Source of the DNA: Cytophagales bacterium
GTDB taxonomy: Bacteria > Bacteroidota > Bacteroidia > Cytophagales > Thermoflexibacteraceae
Length of the DNA: 64,000 nt
Direction: 5' to 3'
Assembly: GCA_013299115.1 (NCBI GenBank)
Contig: JAAFKA010000023.1
Location: 1 to 64,000, forward strand
Positions 18,101 to 24,974 of the stretch are shown in pieces. The position numbers were made by a program, and so were the translations under genes. The first letter of the stretch is position 1. Each line of letters begins with the position of its first letter. The notes below the pieces were generated by a model. The model was not told the origin of the DNA. It saw only the letters and a list, made by a program, of their open reading frames with translations, and made no database searches.

Positions 18101-18467
18101 CAAAAGGAAGTAAATTATCCATATTGGAAGCACAAATATTTTCCACTGTTCGCGAAGAATTAAAAGGTCCCCACATAGCAAAATCTATATCTCTTGCAGG
18201 CGAAACACTTGCAAAATTGATGGTAATATTGCCAGGTGAGGCTATTTGCATGACATACCATGCAGGACAGGGTTGGTCAGTTAAACATCCGTATCTGGGA
18301 CCTGGTTGTGCGTTGCCAGGTCCCGTAGCAGCAGGAAAGGAACTTCCAGTAGCCGTACAAAAAGGTGTAGCTTCTGCACAAGTAGGTCCTTGTGCGTAGC
18401 CTATCTGCCAAGTGGTGCATAAAAAGCAAAGGCAGATAAAAAGTTGGGAAAAGTATTGTTTTTTCAT
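9126..18467 (-). CDS. Giant secreted adhesin: LamG, 14 HYR repeats, Ig/PKD-like region, gliding/T9SS C-terminal domain
   Basis: 3113 residues from ATG 18467, chosen because it starts a signal peptide (MKKQYFSQLFICLCFLC...YAQ). An N-terminal beta-rich domain is followed by a LamG-like domain (ALDFDGTNDF ... IDEFRIWNIARG). Then come 14 HYR modules of about 80-95 residues, each with PTLTCP, DNC, WTKTGAT, GINQ and VTYTAKD-type motifs. A long series of Ig/PKD-like modules follows (LGADR...VC, WSNG/WRT types). The C-terminus LPTAFTPNGDELNDKF ... QRWGD ... GWDGTYAG ... VNLLR is the gliding-motility-associated type B sorting domain of type IX secretion. It is a predicted cell-surface or secreted adhesin, transcribed alone towards a terminator at 8962. 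Its 3' end is duplicated at 4271 and 5214. Confidence 0.9.
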   Translation of the reverse strand: MKKQYFSQLFICLCFLCTTWQIGYAQGPTCAEATPFCTATGSSFPAATGPGNAQPGPRYGCLTDQPCPAWYVMQIASPGNITINFASVSPARDIDFAMWGPFNSSRTVENICASNMDNLLPFACDFSTASTATANLTNVTAGSIYIVLITNFSRLPTTINVSATGTASSDCSLRTSNALDFDGTNDFANIANAANISNQSFTVEFRAKKNALNEGDIIFSQGSPATNNLLQMGFKPTNEFFVSFFNNELVVPASFTDTNWHHWACVYDATSTGIDRRIYRDGVEVAIDNSPSHYLGSGGILLGDNSQNPLSTDIFGGRIDEFRIWNIARGACQIAATQNSALVGNEAGLQQYYDFNEGNGDNPNPGITNLPNRATITGTAFDGTVNNFALTGITSNWVKNGVTSNTFVDTVKPVATCPANASTNVTVGTCAAIVNNIDGTATDNCGVTGISWTKTGATTGSSPTTGFNSASGTSFNAGVTTVTYTARDAAGNTGTCSFTVTVNDNINPTITCPANATANATSTFSCSTSVANINAVFADNCSVTRLTWAKTGATTAVSSTTGINQASNTSFNVGVTTVTYTARDAAGNTATCSFDVTVIDTSLPTLTCPTNRTVNVAAGTCAATVPSINATFSDNCAVTTLTWTKTGATIENSPLTGINQATNTNFNLGVTTVTYTAADATGNSRTCNFTVTVVDNVQPTLTCPTNKTQNVDIGTCKAVVNGIDLVATDNCAVTDITWAKTGATTAVSPLTGINQASGTDFNLGVTNLTYTAKDAAGNNQTCTFTVTITDNINPTITCPADVNMTAIGCVTAVPAIDAVFADNCAVTALTWAKTGATVGFSNGAGINQASNTGFNVGITTLTYTALDAAGNAATCSFTVTVVENVPPVVTCPTNKTGVTEVGICAATITGLDAVFSDNCAVTTLTWTKTGATVATSPLLGINQATNTSFNLGVTTVTYTAKDFAGNSATCSFTVTITDAVNPTLTCPSNKTQNVIAGTCAAVVNGIDAIFADNCNVDTLRWTKTGATLATSPISGINQVSGTPFNLGVTNVTYTAKDKAGNSATCTFSVTITDNENPTLTCPINQTQNAAVGLCSAVVNGIDAVFADNCAVDTLIWTKTGATLATSPTFGINQASNTAFNVGVTNVTYTAKDKAGNSQTCNFSVTIIDNQQPTLTCPANKTQNADVGVCSAVVNNLDAVFADNCGVDTLRWTKTGATVATSPISGINQVSGTPFNLGITNVTYTAKDKAGNTRTCTFIVRITDNQAPDLTCPANKEQNVDVGSCAAIVNDIDATFTDNCQVMTLIWRKTGATVANSPLTGINQASATNFNIGTTTLTYIARDAAGNADTCSFNIRIRDNISPTLTCPTNKTQNAAVGLCSAVVNGIDAVFADNCNTDTLRWTKTGATVANSPLIGINQASNTPFNVGITNVTYTAKDTTGNTSTCSFVVTIVDNQAPTLTCPTNKTQNAAVGLCSAVVSGINAVFADNCNVDTLTWTKTGATVANSPTSGINQASNTPFNVGVTTVTYTAKDKAGNSQTCNFSVTIVDNQAPTLTCPANRTVSPSAGVCSALVANLDAIFADNCSVDTLTWAKTGATVANSLTSGINQVSGTTFNLGITNVTYTAKDKAGNVRTCTFVVNVIDDILPTITCPANVVACDRVTQNLDATVADNCQVLALTWAKSGATIGTSPTTGINQATNTAFNAGTTLVTYTVKDAAGNQRTCTFTVTLKVKPRAVATVNPLVICENDTVRFSTVVAPVGSTYAYTWFQNGVQINTQRTFFLANLGAGNYDYTVLIKDTSLAGCDSLSLPVALLVKPKPDATISANGSTTLCFGSSRTLQAATPAPTSGETWTYQWLNNNVPMPGATNSQLVVTTSGSYTVQISSSNGCQRTTPAPFVINVVTIPPMSISNLQAEYCENAPRFTPVGSPAGGFFRMNGTAFQPPYSPATLGVGTHLLRYTFQTNTGCIDSVSRTFIVKPAPIVRITTTINPNYCVTDGTFALNATPLGGIFTINNVNVGTNSALNSVNFSPTLVGVRNNVAIKYSYTAPNGCTQTDSLVTNILARPLVNLGADRQVCTAVGSVTVSALHPTHGNTINYHWTNLNTNTVIGTTSNLTITQSGSYLVRVTDSRACLPAFDTINIRFNPNPTLDLGADRSVCGSQRVVLRANPSGSNLGNFTYLWNTGGTADSLVVLSDTISGTRTYKVKVTNSNFPTNCATEDEIVINFLKNPTVKLGADRKVCFPREVPTTLNGFDAGNAALNVTYEWYNLFGATPNSVIGTNASLSVNTQGLYRLKTTTAAGCSAADTVEVLFDNSPAFSIIGIENNRGCQDKDTLYIVATNVMNYDVTWSGASILSQSADKLSVIVGKSGRYTARIKDKTKPDACEGLATIDVFLGDFPKVEIKPATLQKFVSVCQDSVLTLDASEATHLSTFRYEWRNAANNQILATTPTFAVNFANFQTYDPLRFIVRVIPPSGCETSDNMTVQFQRKAVAAILPNFPAQICLGEFFALEATGGDVFDWTSSDKDAKFTPTAKVVLKPSKAGVYTYQVKVSQADSKDCKPTTATVTVRVNALPVVKLPTKNIKICQDNSQKVNATNNANASSGNALRYQWRTIRTNEVVGTEAENLFTFDNAKPRPTYEPIQYEVSVTDVRTGCSARDTLTVTFVRKAQPVISRNVRTSFCLGDSVRLTVSGGANYRWHTGHTTASIMAKPLTVGLHVYKVSAVFDTTCTAGLDSILLTVNPLPVAKITPEKEINICAGNNATLTASGGLRYEWESGQKTDRIVVNPSRDTRYRVRTFNEFGCPSGYDSVWVRVTPKVLLPEKIVLCAGDSTELNATHPDPTATYLWSNSSSNSSSNSSKTSVLKVKRNGIYTVTVKVKNCEYSTACEVIFRQKPRIALDTLQYLCFAIANQQEDKPYRSFKHTIVGKLLNREAGETYYYEWRLKGSTETLDNGVVDANNFARLDISKLDTTYTLFIRTGTGKICDSSAHIRIIPVCEARMKLPTAFTPNGDELNDKFAPLTSDLLGIRLQIFQRWGDVIYEKYINPVDNKGWNGIFEEKDGWDGTYAGTPVPADTYQCVITYWSKNKKGEVVEIKTSGVVNLLRETTR
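9880..9915 (-). repeat. In-frame 12-bp x3 microrepeat in the adhesin gene
   Basis: GAGGAGTTACTC occurs three times in perfect tandem. On the coding strand it gives SSNS units (SNSSSNSSSNSSKTS) in a linker before the last modules. Because the unit is 12 bp, copy changes keep the frame and only alter linker length. Confidence 0.85.
13275..17246 (-). repeat. Array of 14 HYR-encoding repeats
   Basis: About 4 kb of imperfect direct repeats, each about 285 bp and encoding one HYR module. Several adjacent units (for example those near 13800-15240) are very similar at the DNA level, so unit gain, loss or exchange by recombination is expected. Long open frames on the opposite strand here are a by-product of the repeat. 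Confidence 0.85.
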
Positions 18468-18600
18468 GAGTATTAAATTTAATTTGTTGATTATCAATGA
18501 CTTAATTACTGTTTTTTTTACATCCCTTGTTTGTAGCCCTGAAAAACCAAACAGCATATTTTTTGAGGAGTATTTTTTTGGAAAATTAGCAAAAAATAAA

Positions 18601-18641
18601 CAGTTTAGGGAATATTTATCGAAAAAAATATCCCTAAACTG
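18601..18641. terminator. Terminator-like hairpin upstream of the adhesin gene
   Basis: CAGTTTAGGGAATATTT (18601-18617) pairs with AAATATCCCTAAACTG (18626-18641). On the minus strand it is followed by TTTATTTTTTGC, about 140 bases before the adhesin start. It could be an attenuator in the leader or the end of a lost gene; on the plus strand it is followed by TTTTA. The rest of 18468-19076 holds two mobile palindromes and no gene. Confidence 0.45.
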
Positions 18642-18683
18642 TTTTATGAACAAAATAAATCATGTGCTTGCACTAACTTAGAT

Positions 18684-18804
18684 GGTTGTTCGACAATTTT
18701 TGTGGAAACGTAGGTCTTTGATTGATCAAAGACTGTTTTAGGTAAAGCATTTGATAAATCATAAGCCTACATTATTTCCATTCCACAAAAATTGTTAGAC
18801 AACC
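18684..18804 (+). mobile_element. 121-bp palindromic MITE, copy 1, with 8-bp target duplication
   Basis: Ends GGTTGTTCGACAATTTTTGT and ACAAAAATTGTTAGACAACC form terminal inverted repeats of about 25 bp. The element is flanked by a perfect direct repeat ACTTAGAT (18676-18683 and 18805-18812). The inside (GTAGGTCTTTGAT...AAATCATAAGCCTAC) is also partly palindromic. No coding capacity, so it would move with a transposase in trans. GG ends with 8-bp duplications are known for IS families such as ISL3 and IS1595; the parent is not identified. Other copies at 36857 and 45671. Confidence 0.9.
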
Positions 18805-18892
18805 ACTTAGATTAAAAAATACTTGCAAAGTATTGAAATTTTTATTCCTATTTTTTATATTTGACTCAACCCCTAAAATTGAAGGCTTACAA

Positions 18893-19045
18893 TGGACTTG
18901 TTTAGTTGCCTTCAAGCAGACTGCTTAGCACACAGATAATACTGATTAAACTGATTTTTGTGGACAAAAAATCAGTGTTTTATCTGTAAAATCAGTGTTA
19001 TCTGTGTGCAAAAGACGTTATAGCTTTCACAACTAAACAAGTCCA
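18893..19045. mobile_element. 153-bp nested palindromic element
   Basis: TGGACTTGTTTAGTTG (18893-18908) and CAACTAAACAAGTCCA (19030-19045) are perfect inverted repeats. Within them, GCACACAGATAATACTGATT and AATCAGTGTTATCTGTGTGC form a second inverted pair. AAT flanks both sides if the ends are taken as GG...CC, a possible 3-bp target duplication. It lies just upstream of the relA/spoT gene and may affect its leader. Confidence 0.65.
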
Positions 19046-19076
19046 ATTAAAAACTTAGAACTTACAACTACCAAAA

Positions 19077-21350
19077 ATGGCTACATTAACAACGGCTGAT
19101 ACCAATAAAAACAAAAATACTTCGTTGAGTGCTGCACCTCTTGCCTCCGACCCTCAAGAAGTGAGAGAAATCTTGATTCGATACAGAAAATTGCTGACGG
19201 CGGTTGCACCTCGCCTCAAAGAGAAAGATGACGTAAAATTGATAAAAAAAGCCTTTCTCATTGCCCACGAAGCCCATAAAGACGTGAGGAGAAAATCGGG
19301 AGAGCCGTATATTTATCACCCCTTGGAGGTGGCTATTATCTGCGTAGAGGAAATTGGGCTGGGCGTAACTTCGGTGGTTTGTGCCTTGTTGCATGATGTG
19401 GTGGAGGACACCGAAACCAAATTAGAGGATATAGAAGGGCAATTTGGTAGCAAAGTAGCCCGAATTATAGACGGCTTGACCAAAATAAAGGTTGTAATGA
19501 CCAAAGGCTCGTCTGAACAGGCAGAAAATTTTAAAAAACTACTCTTGACATTGAGTGATGATATGCGGGTGGTTTTGGTAAAAATTGCTGATAGACTACA
19601 CAATATGCGTACCTTAGAAAGTATGGTAAAAGAAAAACAACTCAAAATTTTATCTGAAACCCAATATATTTATGCCCCACTTGCTCATCGTTTGGGCTTG
19701 TATTCTATCAAATCTGAACTCGAAGACCTCTGCCTGAAATATGCAGACCCCAAAAGTTATAACGACATTAACGACAACATAGCCAAAACCCAAGCAAGCC
19801 GCGACAAGTTTATTGGGCATTTTGTGCAGCCTATCAAAGATAATTTAGACAAACAAGGCTTTAAATATACAATCAAAAGCAGGCTGAAATCTATTTATTC
19901 TATTCACAGCAAAATGAAAAAACAGCGTATTCCTTTTGACGAGGTTTTTGATTTATTTGCGATACGCATTATTTTAGATGTGCCTTTGGAAGAAGAAAAA
20001 CCAGCTTGTTGGCGAGTGTATTCGGTCATTACAGATTTTTATACACCAAGTCCTGAAAGATTGAGAGATTGGATAAGTCTTCCTAAATCAAATGGCTACG
20101 AGTCTTTGCACACCACAGTCATGAGTCAAGGGTCGGGGCAGTGGGTGGAGGTGCAGATACGCACAGCACGCATGGACGAAATAGCCGAAAAAGGTTTGGC
20201 AGCCCACTGGAAATACAAAACAGGCAAAGCAGCCACCATAGAGCAAGGCATAGAAAATTGGATTGCCAGAGTGCGTGAAACCTTAGAAAACAACAGCGAC
20301 AGCAACGCCTTAGAGTTCATGGACGAGTTTAAGAGCAACTTGTTTAACGAGGAAGTCTATGTTTTTACGCCCAAAGGTCAGTTGCGAGTCTTGCCCGCCA
20401 ATGCCACAGTCTTAGATTTTGCCTTCGATATACACACCGAAGTTGGGGCAAAATGTTTGGGGGCAAAAATTAACAAAACCCTTGTGCCGCTGAATCACGT
20501 TTTGAAAAATGGCGACCAAGTGGAAATTTTGACCTCTACCAAAATCAAGGCAAATGAAGGTTGGTTGCAATACATCACCACCTCCAAAGCCCGAAACAAG
20601 ATAAAAACCTACCTCAAAGAAGACGAAAAACAACACATAGACGATGGAAAGGAGATTATCCAACGCAAATTTAAACAACTCAAAATAGAGTTTACCAGCG
20701 AAACTGTATCGCAGGTAGCCGAATTTTTTAATTGCAAAAATGAAGTTGACCTTTACATAAAAGTAGGCAAAGGGCAGATAGACCACACCGAAATTAAGAG
20801 GTTTTACGATATACAACACGAAACGCAGCAGCACAAGGTAAGGGCAGACAACGCCAAGCAGTTTAAAGAGCAAATCAAGCAAATTAACGAAAACCACAGC
20901 GACGAGTTGGTGATAGGCGAAGACAACGACAAGGTAGAATTTAGTTTTGCCCCTTGTTGCAATCCTATTCCTGGCGATGATGTGTTTGGTTTTACGACCC
21001 TGAGCAGAGGTATCAAAATTCACCGCACCGACTGCCCAAATGCCCACTCCATGATGGCATCAGGCGGACAACGAATTATCAAAGTGCGTTGGGCTTCTAC
21101 CAAAAACCAGATTTATGAAATTGGTATCAAAATCATAGGCACAGACAGAGTAGGCTTAGTAAACGACATCACAAGGCTCATTTCTACCCTATTGCAAGTA
21201 AATATCAATGCTTTGTCTTTCGAGGGTCGCAATGGCGTGTTTGATGGCAGCATCATGCTCGGCGTAAGAGATACACGCCAAGCAGATGAAATTATGAACA
21301 AGTTAGGCGAAATTGAAGGGGTAGTAAAGGTGTTGAGAATGGATTATTAA
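19077..21350 (+). CDS. Bifunctional (p)ppGpp synthetase/hydrolase (RelA/SpoT homologue)
   Basis: 757 residues in the standard Rel order: HD hydrolase domain (YIYHPLEVAIICVEE, ALLHDVVEDT, near residues 80-115), synthetase domain (SNGYESLHTTVM near 340 and EIAEKGLAAHWKYK near 370), TGS domain (VYVFTPKGQLRVLP near 425), a conserved C-terminal Cys/His stretch (FAPCCNPIPGDD ... HRTDCPNA) and an ACT domain at the end (GTDRVGLVNDITRLI). It makes and degrades the stringent-response alarmone in the cytoplasm. HD residues are present, so hydrolysis is expected. Single gene followed by a bidirectional terminator. Confidence 0.95.
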   Translation: MATLTTADTNKNKNTSLSAAPLASDPQEVREILIRYRKLLTAVAPRLKEKDDVKLIKKAFLIAHEAHKDVRRKSGEPYIYHPLEVAIICVEEIGLGVTSVVCALLHDVVEDTETKLEDIEGQFGSKVARIIDGLTKIKVVMTKGSSEQAENFKKLLLTLSDDMRVVLVKIADRLHNMRTLESMVKEKQLKILSETQYIYAPLAHRLGLYSIKSELEDLCLKYADPKSYNDINDNIAKTQASRDKFIGHFVQPIKDNLDKQGFKYTIKSRLKSIYSIHSKMKKQRIPFDEVFDLFAIRIILDVPLEEEKPACWRVYSVITDFYTPSPERLRDWISLPKSNGYESLHTTVMSQGSGQWVEVQIRTARMDEIAEKGLAAHWKYKTGKAATIEQGIENWIARVRETLENNSDSNALEFMDEFKSNLFNEEVYVFTPKGQLRVLPANATVLDFAFDIHTEVGAKCLGAKINKTLVPLNHVLKNGDQVEILTSTKIKANEGWLQYITTSKARNKIKTYLKEDEKQHIDDGKEIIQRKFKQLKIEFTSETVSQVAEFFNCKNEVDLYIKVGKGQIDHTEIKRFYDIQHETQQHKVRADNAKQFKEQIKQINENHSDELVIGEDNDKVEFSFAPCCNPIPGDDVFGFTTLSRGIKIHRTDCPNAHSMMASGGQRIIKVRWASTKNQIYEIGIKIIGTDRVGLVNDITRLISTLLQVNINALSFEGRNGVFDGSIMLGVRDTRQADEIMNKLGEIEGVVKVLRMDY

Positions 21351-21382
21351 GGTATATTTGCCTTTAGACACACTAAATATTG

Positions 21383-21412
21383 AAGAGGCTGTCCGAAAAG
21401 ACAGCCTCTTTA
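21383..21412. terminator. Bidirectional terminator between relA/spoT and the serB-serA fusion
   Basis: AAGAGGCTGTC (21383-21393) and GACAGCCTCTT (21400-21410) form an 11-bp stem with a CGAAAA loop, followed by TTAGTT on the plus strand. It sits in the 76-base gap between convergent genes. Confidence 0.8.
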
Positions 21413-21426
21413 GTTCTACAAAACTT

Positions 21427-23310
21427 TTAATACAACACCCTAAACTTGATTGTATTTTCAATCTGTTTAAGGTCTTTCATCACCGCCTCGTCATATTTTT
21501 TGTCAATATCCGTTATCACGTAGCCAATCAAGTCATTTGTTTTCAGGTATTGCCCCATGATATTTACGCCATGTTTTGCCAAACTGTTGTTGATTTGTGC
21601 CAAAATACCCGATACGTTGCGGTGAACGTGGATAAGTCGGTGGGCATTTTCCAGCTTTGGCAACTGAATGGCAGGAAAATTAACCGAATGAAAGGTATTG
21701 CCTGTGTTCACATAGCTAATCATTTTGTCGGGTACAAAAGCAGCAATGTTAAATTGGGCTTCGGCTGTGCTTCCGCCTATGTGTGGCGTGAGAATGACGT
21801 TTTTCATGCCCCGCAACTCGTTGATAAACTCCTCTTTGTTGTTTTTTGGCTCGTAGGGGAACACATCAAAACCTGCACCAGCCACTTTGCCCGACTTCAA
21901 GGCTGCGGTCATGGCTGCAATATCCACCACGTGTCCTCGTGCCAAATTGAGGAAAATTACGCCTTGTTTCATCTCCTCAAACTCTTTTTCGCCAATGATG
22001 TTGGTGTTAGATTTTCTACCGTCCACGTGCAGCGTAACAACATCGGCAATGTTTAGCAATTCTTTCAAAGTTTTGCATTGTGTGGCGTTGCCCAACGGCA
22101 TTTTGTCTATCACATCATAGTAAAAAACCTTCATGCCCAAAGCCTCTGCCACTACTGAAAGTTGCGTACCAATGTTGCCATAGCCAATAATTCCCAAATT
22201 TTTGCCCCTTACCTCAAAGCTACCTGTGGCGGTTTTGCTCCACGTACCTGCGTGCATTTCAGCAGTTCGGTCAGGAATTTGACGCATCAGCATAATAATT
22301 TCGCCTATTGCCAACTCCACCACACTGCGGGTATTGGAGTAGGGTGCATTGAAAACTGCAATGCCTTTTTCTTGGCAGGTTTTGGTATCAATTTGGTTGG
22401 TGCCAATGCAAAAAGCCCCAACAGCCATGAGTCGGCTTGCATTTTCCAGCACTTTTTTCGTAACTTCGGTCTTAGAACGGATACACAAAATAGAAACTTC
22501 CTTGATTTTTTCGCACAATTCGTCCTCGTCTAAGGCAGAGTTGATAATTTCTACTTGATAGCCCTCGTCTTTGAAAAGTCGGGTTGCCTCTTGGTGAATA
22601 TTCTCCAAAATCAAGACCTTAATTCTGTTTTTGGGATAAGAAACCGCCATCGGCAACTTGTTGATATACAGCACTTCCTCAAAAGTTGGGGCTACGTGGT
22701 CTGCATTTTCTACCACAATATCGCGAATCACATTTTCGGTAAAAGCATAGAATTTGGCAGCCAAACCCGCCTTGCGAATTTCATAATCCGTATAACCGTC
22801 GCCTATGACGTGAACATCACCTTGCAAATTGAGAGTTTGCAGCAATTTCACTTTGCCATTGTCTTGCGACAGCAAAATATCAGGATTAAAGGAAATTAAG
22901 TTACCATGGGCATCTTCCTTAAATTCGTTGGCATAAATATTTTTGGATTTTACACCATATTCTGTAACAATAGGCTCAATAAATTCCCGAAAACCACTGG
23001 AAATGATTAGCACATGGTCTGCATATTCCTCAAAAAATGCTCGGTTTCTTTTGATAGACTCCGATACTTGGTCTTTGAGTTTTTTAATCAACAAGGGCAA
23101 ATGTTTCTTGTTGGCGTGCAACAAGTCCAGCCTTTGTTCTAAGGATTGTTTGAAAGAAATACCACCTGCCATGCCTGCATTGGTAATATTTTTGATTTTC
23201 AGGAGGCTTTCCTCCTTGTTTTCGCTGTCTGCAAGGCTAATTTCGCCTAATACATCAAGAGCCTCTACCTTCGTAAAGGTGCTGTCAAAATCTATGATAA
23301 AGTATTTCAT
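21427..23310 (-). CDS. Fused phosphoserine phosphatase-like / D-3-phosphoglycerate dehydrogenase
   Basis: 627 residues joining two serine-pathway enzymes. Residues 1 to about 215 form a HAD phosphatase: IIDFDST with Asp7 and Asp9, ISSG near 103, and IGDGYTDYE near 170, as in SerB. From about 230 onward it is a 2-hydroxyacid dehydrogenase like SerA: IRSKTEVTK, the NAD-binding GIIGYGNIG, LARGHVVD, and GGSTAEAQ with the catalytic His. A C-terminal ACT-type segment (RNVSGILAQINNSLAKHG) follows. It would catalyse the first and last steps of serine synthesis from 3-phosphoglycerate. The middle enzyme SerC is not in the window. The start is at the HAD N-terminus; no internal frameshift. Confidence 0.85.
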   Translation of the reverse strand: MKYFIIDFDSTFTKVEALDVLGEISLADSENKEESLLKIKNITNAGMAGGISFKQSLEQRLDLLHANKKHLPLLIKKLKDQVSESIKRNRAFFEEYADHVLIISSGFREFIEPIVTEYGVKSKNIYANEFKEDAHGNLISFNPDILLSQDNGKVKLLQTLNLQGDVHVIGDGYTDYEIRKAGLAAKFYAFTENVIRDIVVENADHVAPTFEEVLYINKLPMAVSYPKNRIKVLILENIHQEATRLFKDEGYQVEIINSALDEDELCEKIKEVSILCIRSKTEVTKKVLENASRLMAVGAFCIGTNQIDTKTCQEKGIAVFNAPYSNTRSVVELAIGEIIMLMRQIPDRTAEMHAGTWSKTATGSFEVRGKNLGIIGYGNIGTQLSVVAEALGMKVFYYDVIDKMPLGNATQCKTLKELLNIADVVTLHVDGRKSNTNIIGEKEFEEMKQGVIFLNLARGHVVDIAAMTAALKSGKVAGAGFDVFPYEPKNNKEEFINELRGMKNVILTPHIGGSTAEAQFNIAAFVPDKMISYVNTGNTFHSVNFPAIQLPKLENAHRLIHVHRNVSGILAQINNSLAKHGVNIMGQYLKTNDLIGYVITDIDKKYDEAVMKDLKQIENTIKFRVLY

Positions 23311-23356
23311 TGTTGAGTTTTAAAATCACATTAGGTATGCTACATTGGAGGTAAAC

Positions 23357-23743
23357 TTAAATAATAAGTTTCTTTACCTTGTCTATAAACACTTCTGTTT
23401 GTTCAATTAGTGGTGTTATGTCCTCCTCCGTAAATTTTTGGAAATCTGCATAATCCCCTTCTTGACGTTTGTTAAAAAGTTCATTATAAGTTCTTCCGAC
23501 ACTAATCTCCACTCTATTTGTCTTTACAAGTTGCTGATTGAACAGAGTTTTTACGCCTGCGTGTGTAGAAGGGTTCATGTTCTCATTGGCAAAAAAAGCC
23601 AAAATTGCATAATAACACGCATAATAAAGCCTATTTGCAACAGTATTCCAATGCTTTGTTTGGGCTAATATTTTAGCCTCTTCCAAAGTTTCGTCTGCCC
23701 TCTCTAACCTGTATTTTATTAAGTCTGCCTTTGAATAAGTCAT
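23357..23743 (-). CDS. HEPN-domain protein (HI0074-like partner of MNT)
   Basis: 128 residues, all-helical, with the HEPN signature NRLYYACYYAILAFF near residue 40 and STHAGVKTLF near 62. The Rx4-6H RNase motif is not intact (Tyr at the expected His), as is common in MNT-linked HEPN proteins. Its start overlaps the stop of the nucleotidyltransferase gene by four bases (ATGA), so the two are coupled. Such pairs act as toxin-antitoxin modules in which the MNT protein modifies the HEPN partner. Last gene of the restriction-modification operon. Confidence 0.8.
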   Translation of the reverse strand: MTYSKADLIKYRLERADETLEEAKILAQTKHWNTVANRLYYACYYAILAFFANENMNPSTHAGVKTLFNQQLVKTNRVEISVGRTYNELFNKRQEGDYADFQKFTEEDITPLIEQTEVFIDKVKKLII

Positions 23744-24066
23744 AAAATTATTCCTTCTTTTTCAATATTTTTGTACAAAGATGCTACTTTTATTTGTTCC
23801 CACTCTTGTTGTGAGTAAATTAAATTGCTAATAACCACCTCAAAATCAAGTTCAATTTCAAATAATTCATTGCGTAATTGTTGTTTTAAAGCAGTATGCA
23901 GTGTAGAGTTAGTTAAAATTAGAAAATCCCAATCTGAATTTTCGTTTGCAGTTTTTCTTGCTTGCGAACCAAATAAATATATTTTGGCTTTGTTATCTGT
24001 TTTTAAAACAGTGTTTTTTATCTGTTCTAAGAATTGATTGTCCTGAAAAGTAGGTTTGTTTTGCAT
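23740..24066 (-). CDS. MNT-type minimal nucleotidyltransferase, copy 1
   Basis: 108 residues with the nucleotidyltransferase motif LFGSQARK...NSDWD (GSx10DxD, residues about 32-47) and a further acidic residue in LDFEVVISN. These are the metal and nucleotide ligands of the MNT/Pol-beta fold. It is four bases from overlap with the HEPN gene and 17 bases after the methyltransferase gene. The encoded protein is identical to the one at 27012-27338. Predicted antitoxin-like partner of the HEPN protein. Confidence 0.85.
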   Translation of the reverse strand: MQNKPTFQDNQFLEQIKNTVLKTDNKAKIYLFGSQARKTANENSDWDFLILTNSTLHTALKQQLRNELFEIELDFEVVISNLIYSQQEWEQIKVASLYKNIEKEGIIL

Positions 24067-24083
24067 AAAAGTATTTCATTTTT

Positions 24084-24974
24084 TTAAAACAGAGGATTTG
24101 AAATTAGATTTAGTCGTTTTTGTGCCAACTTTATATAGTCCTCGCTAATTTCGTAACCTACGAAGTTGCGATTGTTTTTTAAAGCAGCCACTGCCGTCGT
24201 GCCACTGCCCATAAAAGGGTCAAGCACAATATCAGTCGTAAACGAATAAAGTTGCAATAATCGCAAAGGCAATTCTTCGGGAAATGGTGCGGGGTGTCCT
24301 ATTCTTTTGGCACTTTCTGCATTCATTGTCCAAATAGATTTGGTGTATTCCATAAATTGGTCGCGGCTAATTGTATTCTCTTTTGTACCTTTTTCACGTT
24401 TATATTCTCCTTTTGAAAACACCAAAATATATTCGTGTATATCTCGCAAAGTCGGGTTGCTTGCACTCTGCCAACTTCCCCACGCAGTAGAAGGGCTGGC
24501 ACTTGCTGCTTTGTTCCATATAATTTCGCCTCGCATATTAAAGCCAATTTCCATCATTATTTGCGAAATATAAGCTGACAAAGGAATGTAAGGTTTACGC
24601 CCTAAATTAGCAACATTGATACAAGCACGACCTCCATTGACCAGCACCCGATAAGTTTCTGTCAATACATTTCTCAATAATTGCAAATACTCCTGCAAAC
24701 CTAAATCTTGGTCATATTCTTTGGAAACATTGTAAGGTGGCGAGGTAATCATTAAATGCACAGAGTTATTAGGTAACTCTTTCATATTTTCGGCACTTCC
24801 CAAAATAATTTGATTTAAAAATTCTGTAGGCAATAAAGTTTCTGCAATGTCTGCTAACTTATCTTTTTTAAGTTCATCATACATTTTTGAATTATAAAAC
24901 TTATCGGCATTGTGGTTTATCCTGCCTTTTGTGCCAAAAGCACTTGTTTCTGTTCCGCTACGGTCGAATTTCAT
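24084..24974 (-). CDS. Beta-class DNA methyltransferase (N4-cytosine/N6-adenine) of a type II R-M system
   Basis: 296 residues. Motif IV TSPPYN is near residue 79, before motif [11 protein letters not shown] near 255. This order defines the beta class. Between them are NVANLGRKPY and EIIWNKAASASPSTAWGSW, typical target-recognition segments. SPPY-type motif IV suggests N4-cytosine or N6-adenine methylation, which cannot be separated here. The gene overlaps the endonuclease gene by four bases (ATGA). It should protect host DNA from the enzyme at 24971. A deleted second copy lies at 27356. Confidence 0.85.
   Translation of the reverse strand: MKFDRSGTETSAFGTKGRINHNADKFYNSKMYDELKKDKLADIAETLLPTEFLNQIILGSAENMKELPNNSVHLMITSPPYNVSKEYDQDLGLQEYLQLLRNVLTETYRVLVNGGRACINVANLGRKPYIPLSAYISQIMMEIGFNMRGEIIWNKAASASPSTAWGSWQSASNPTLRDIHEYILVFSKGEYKREKGTKENTISRDQFMEYTKSIWTMNAESAKRIGHPAPFPEELPLRLLQLYSFTTDIVLDPFMGSGTTAVAALKNNRNFVGYEISEDYIKLAQKRLNLISNPLF

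Noticed and set aside
20412-21047. 211-codon minus-strand frame inside relA/spoT
   Set aside because: It lies opposite the TGS and C-terminal region of a clearly identified gene and has no recognisable motif.
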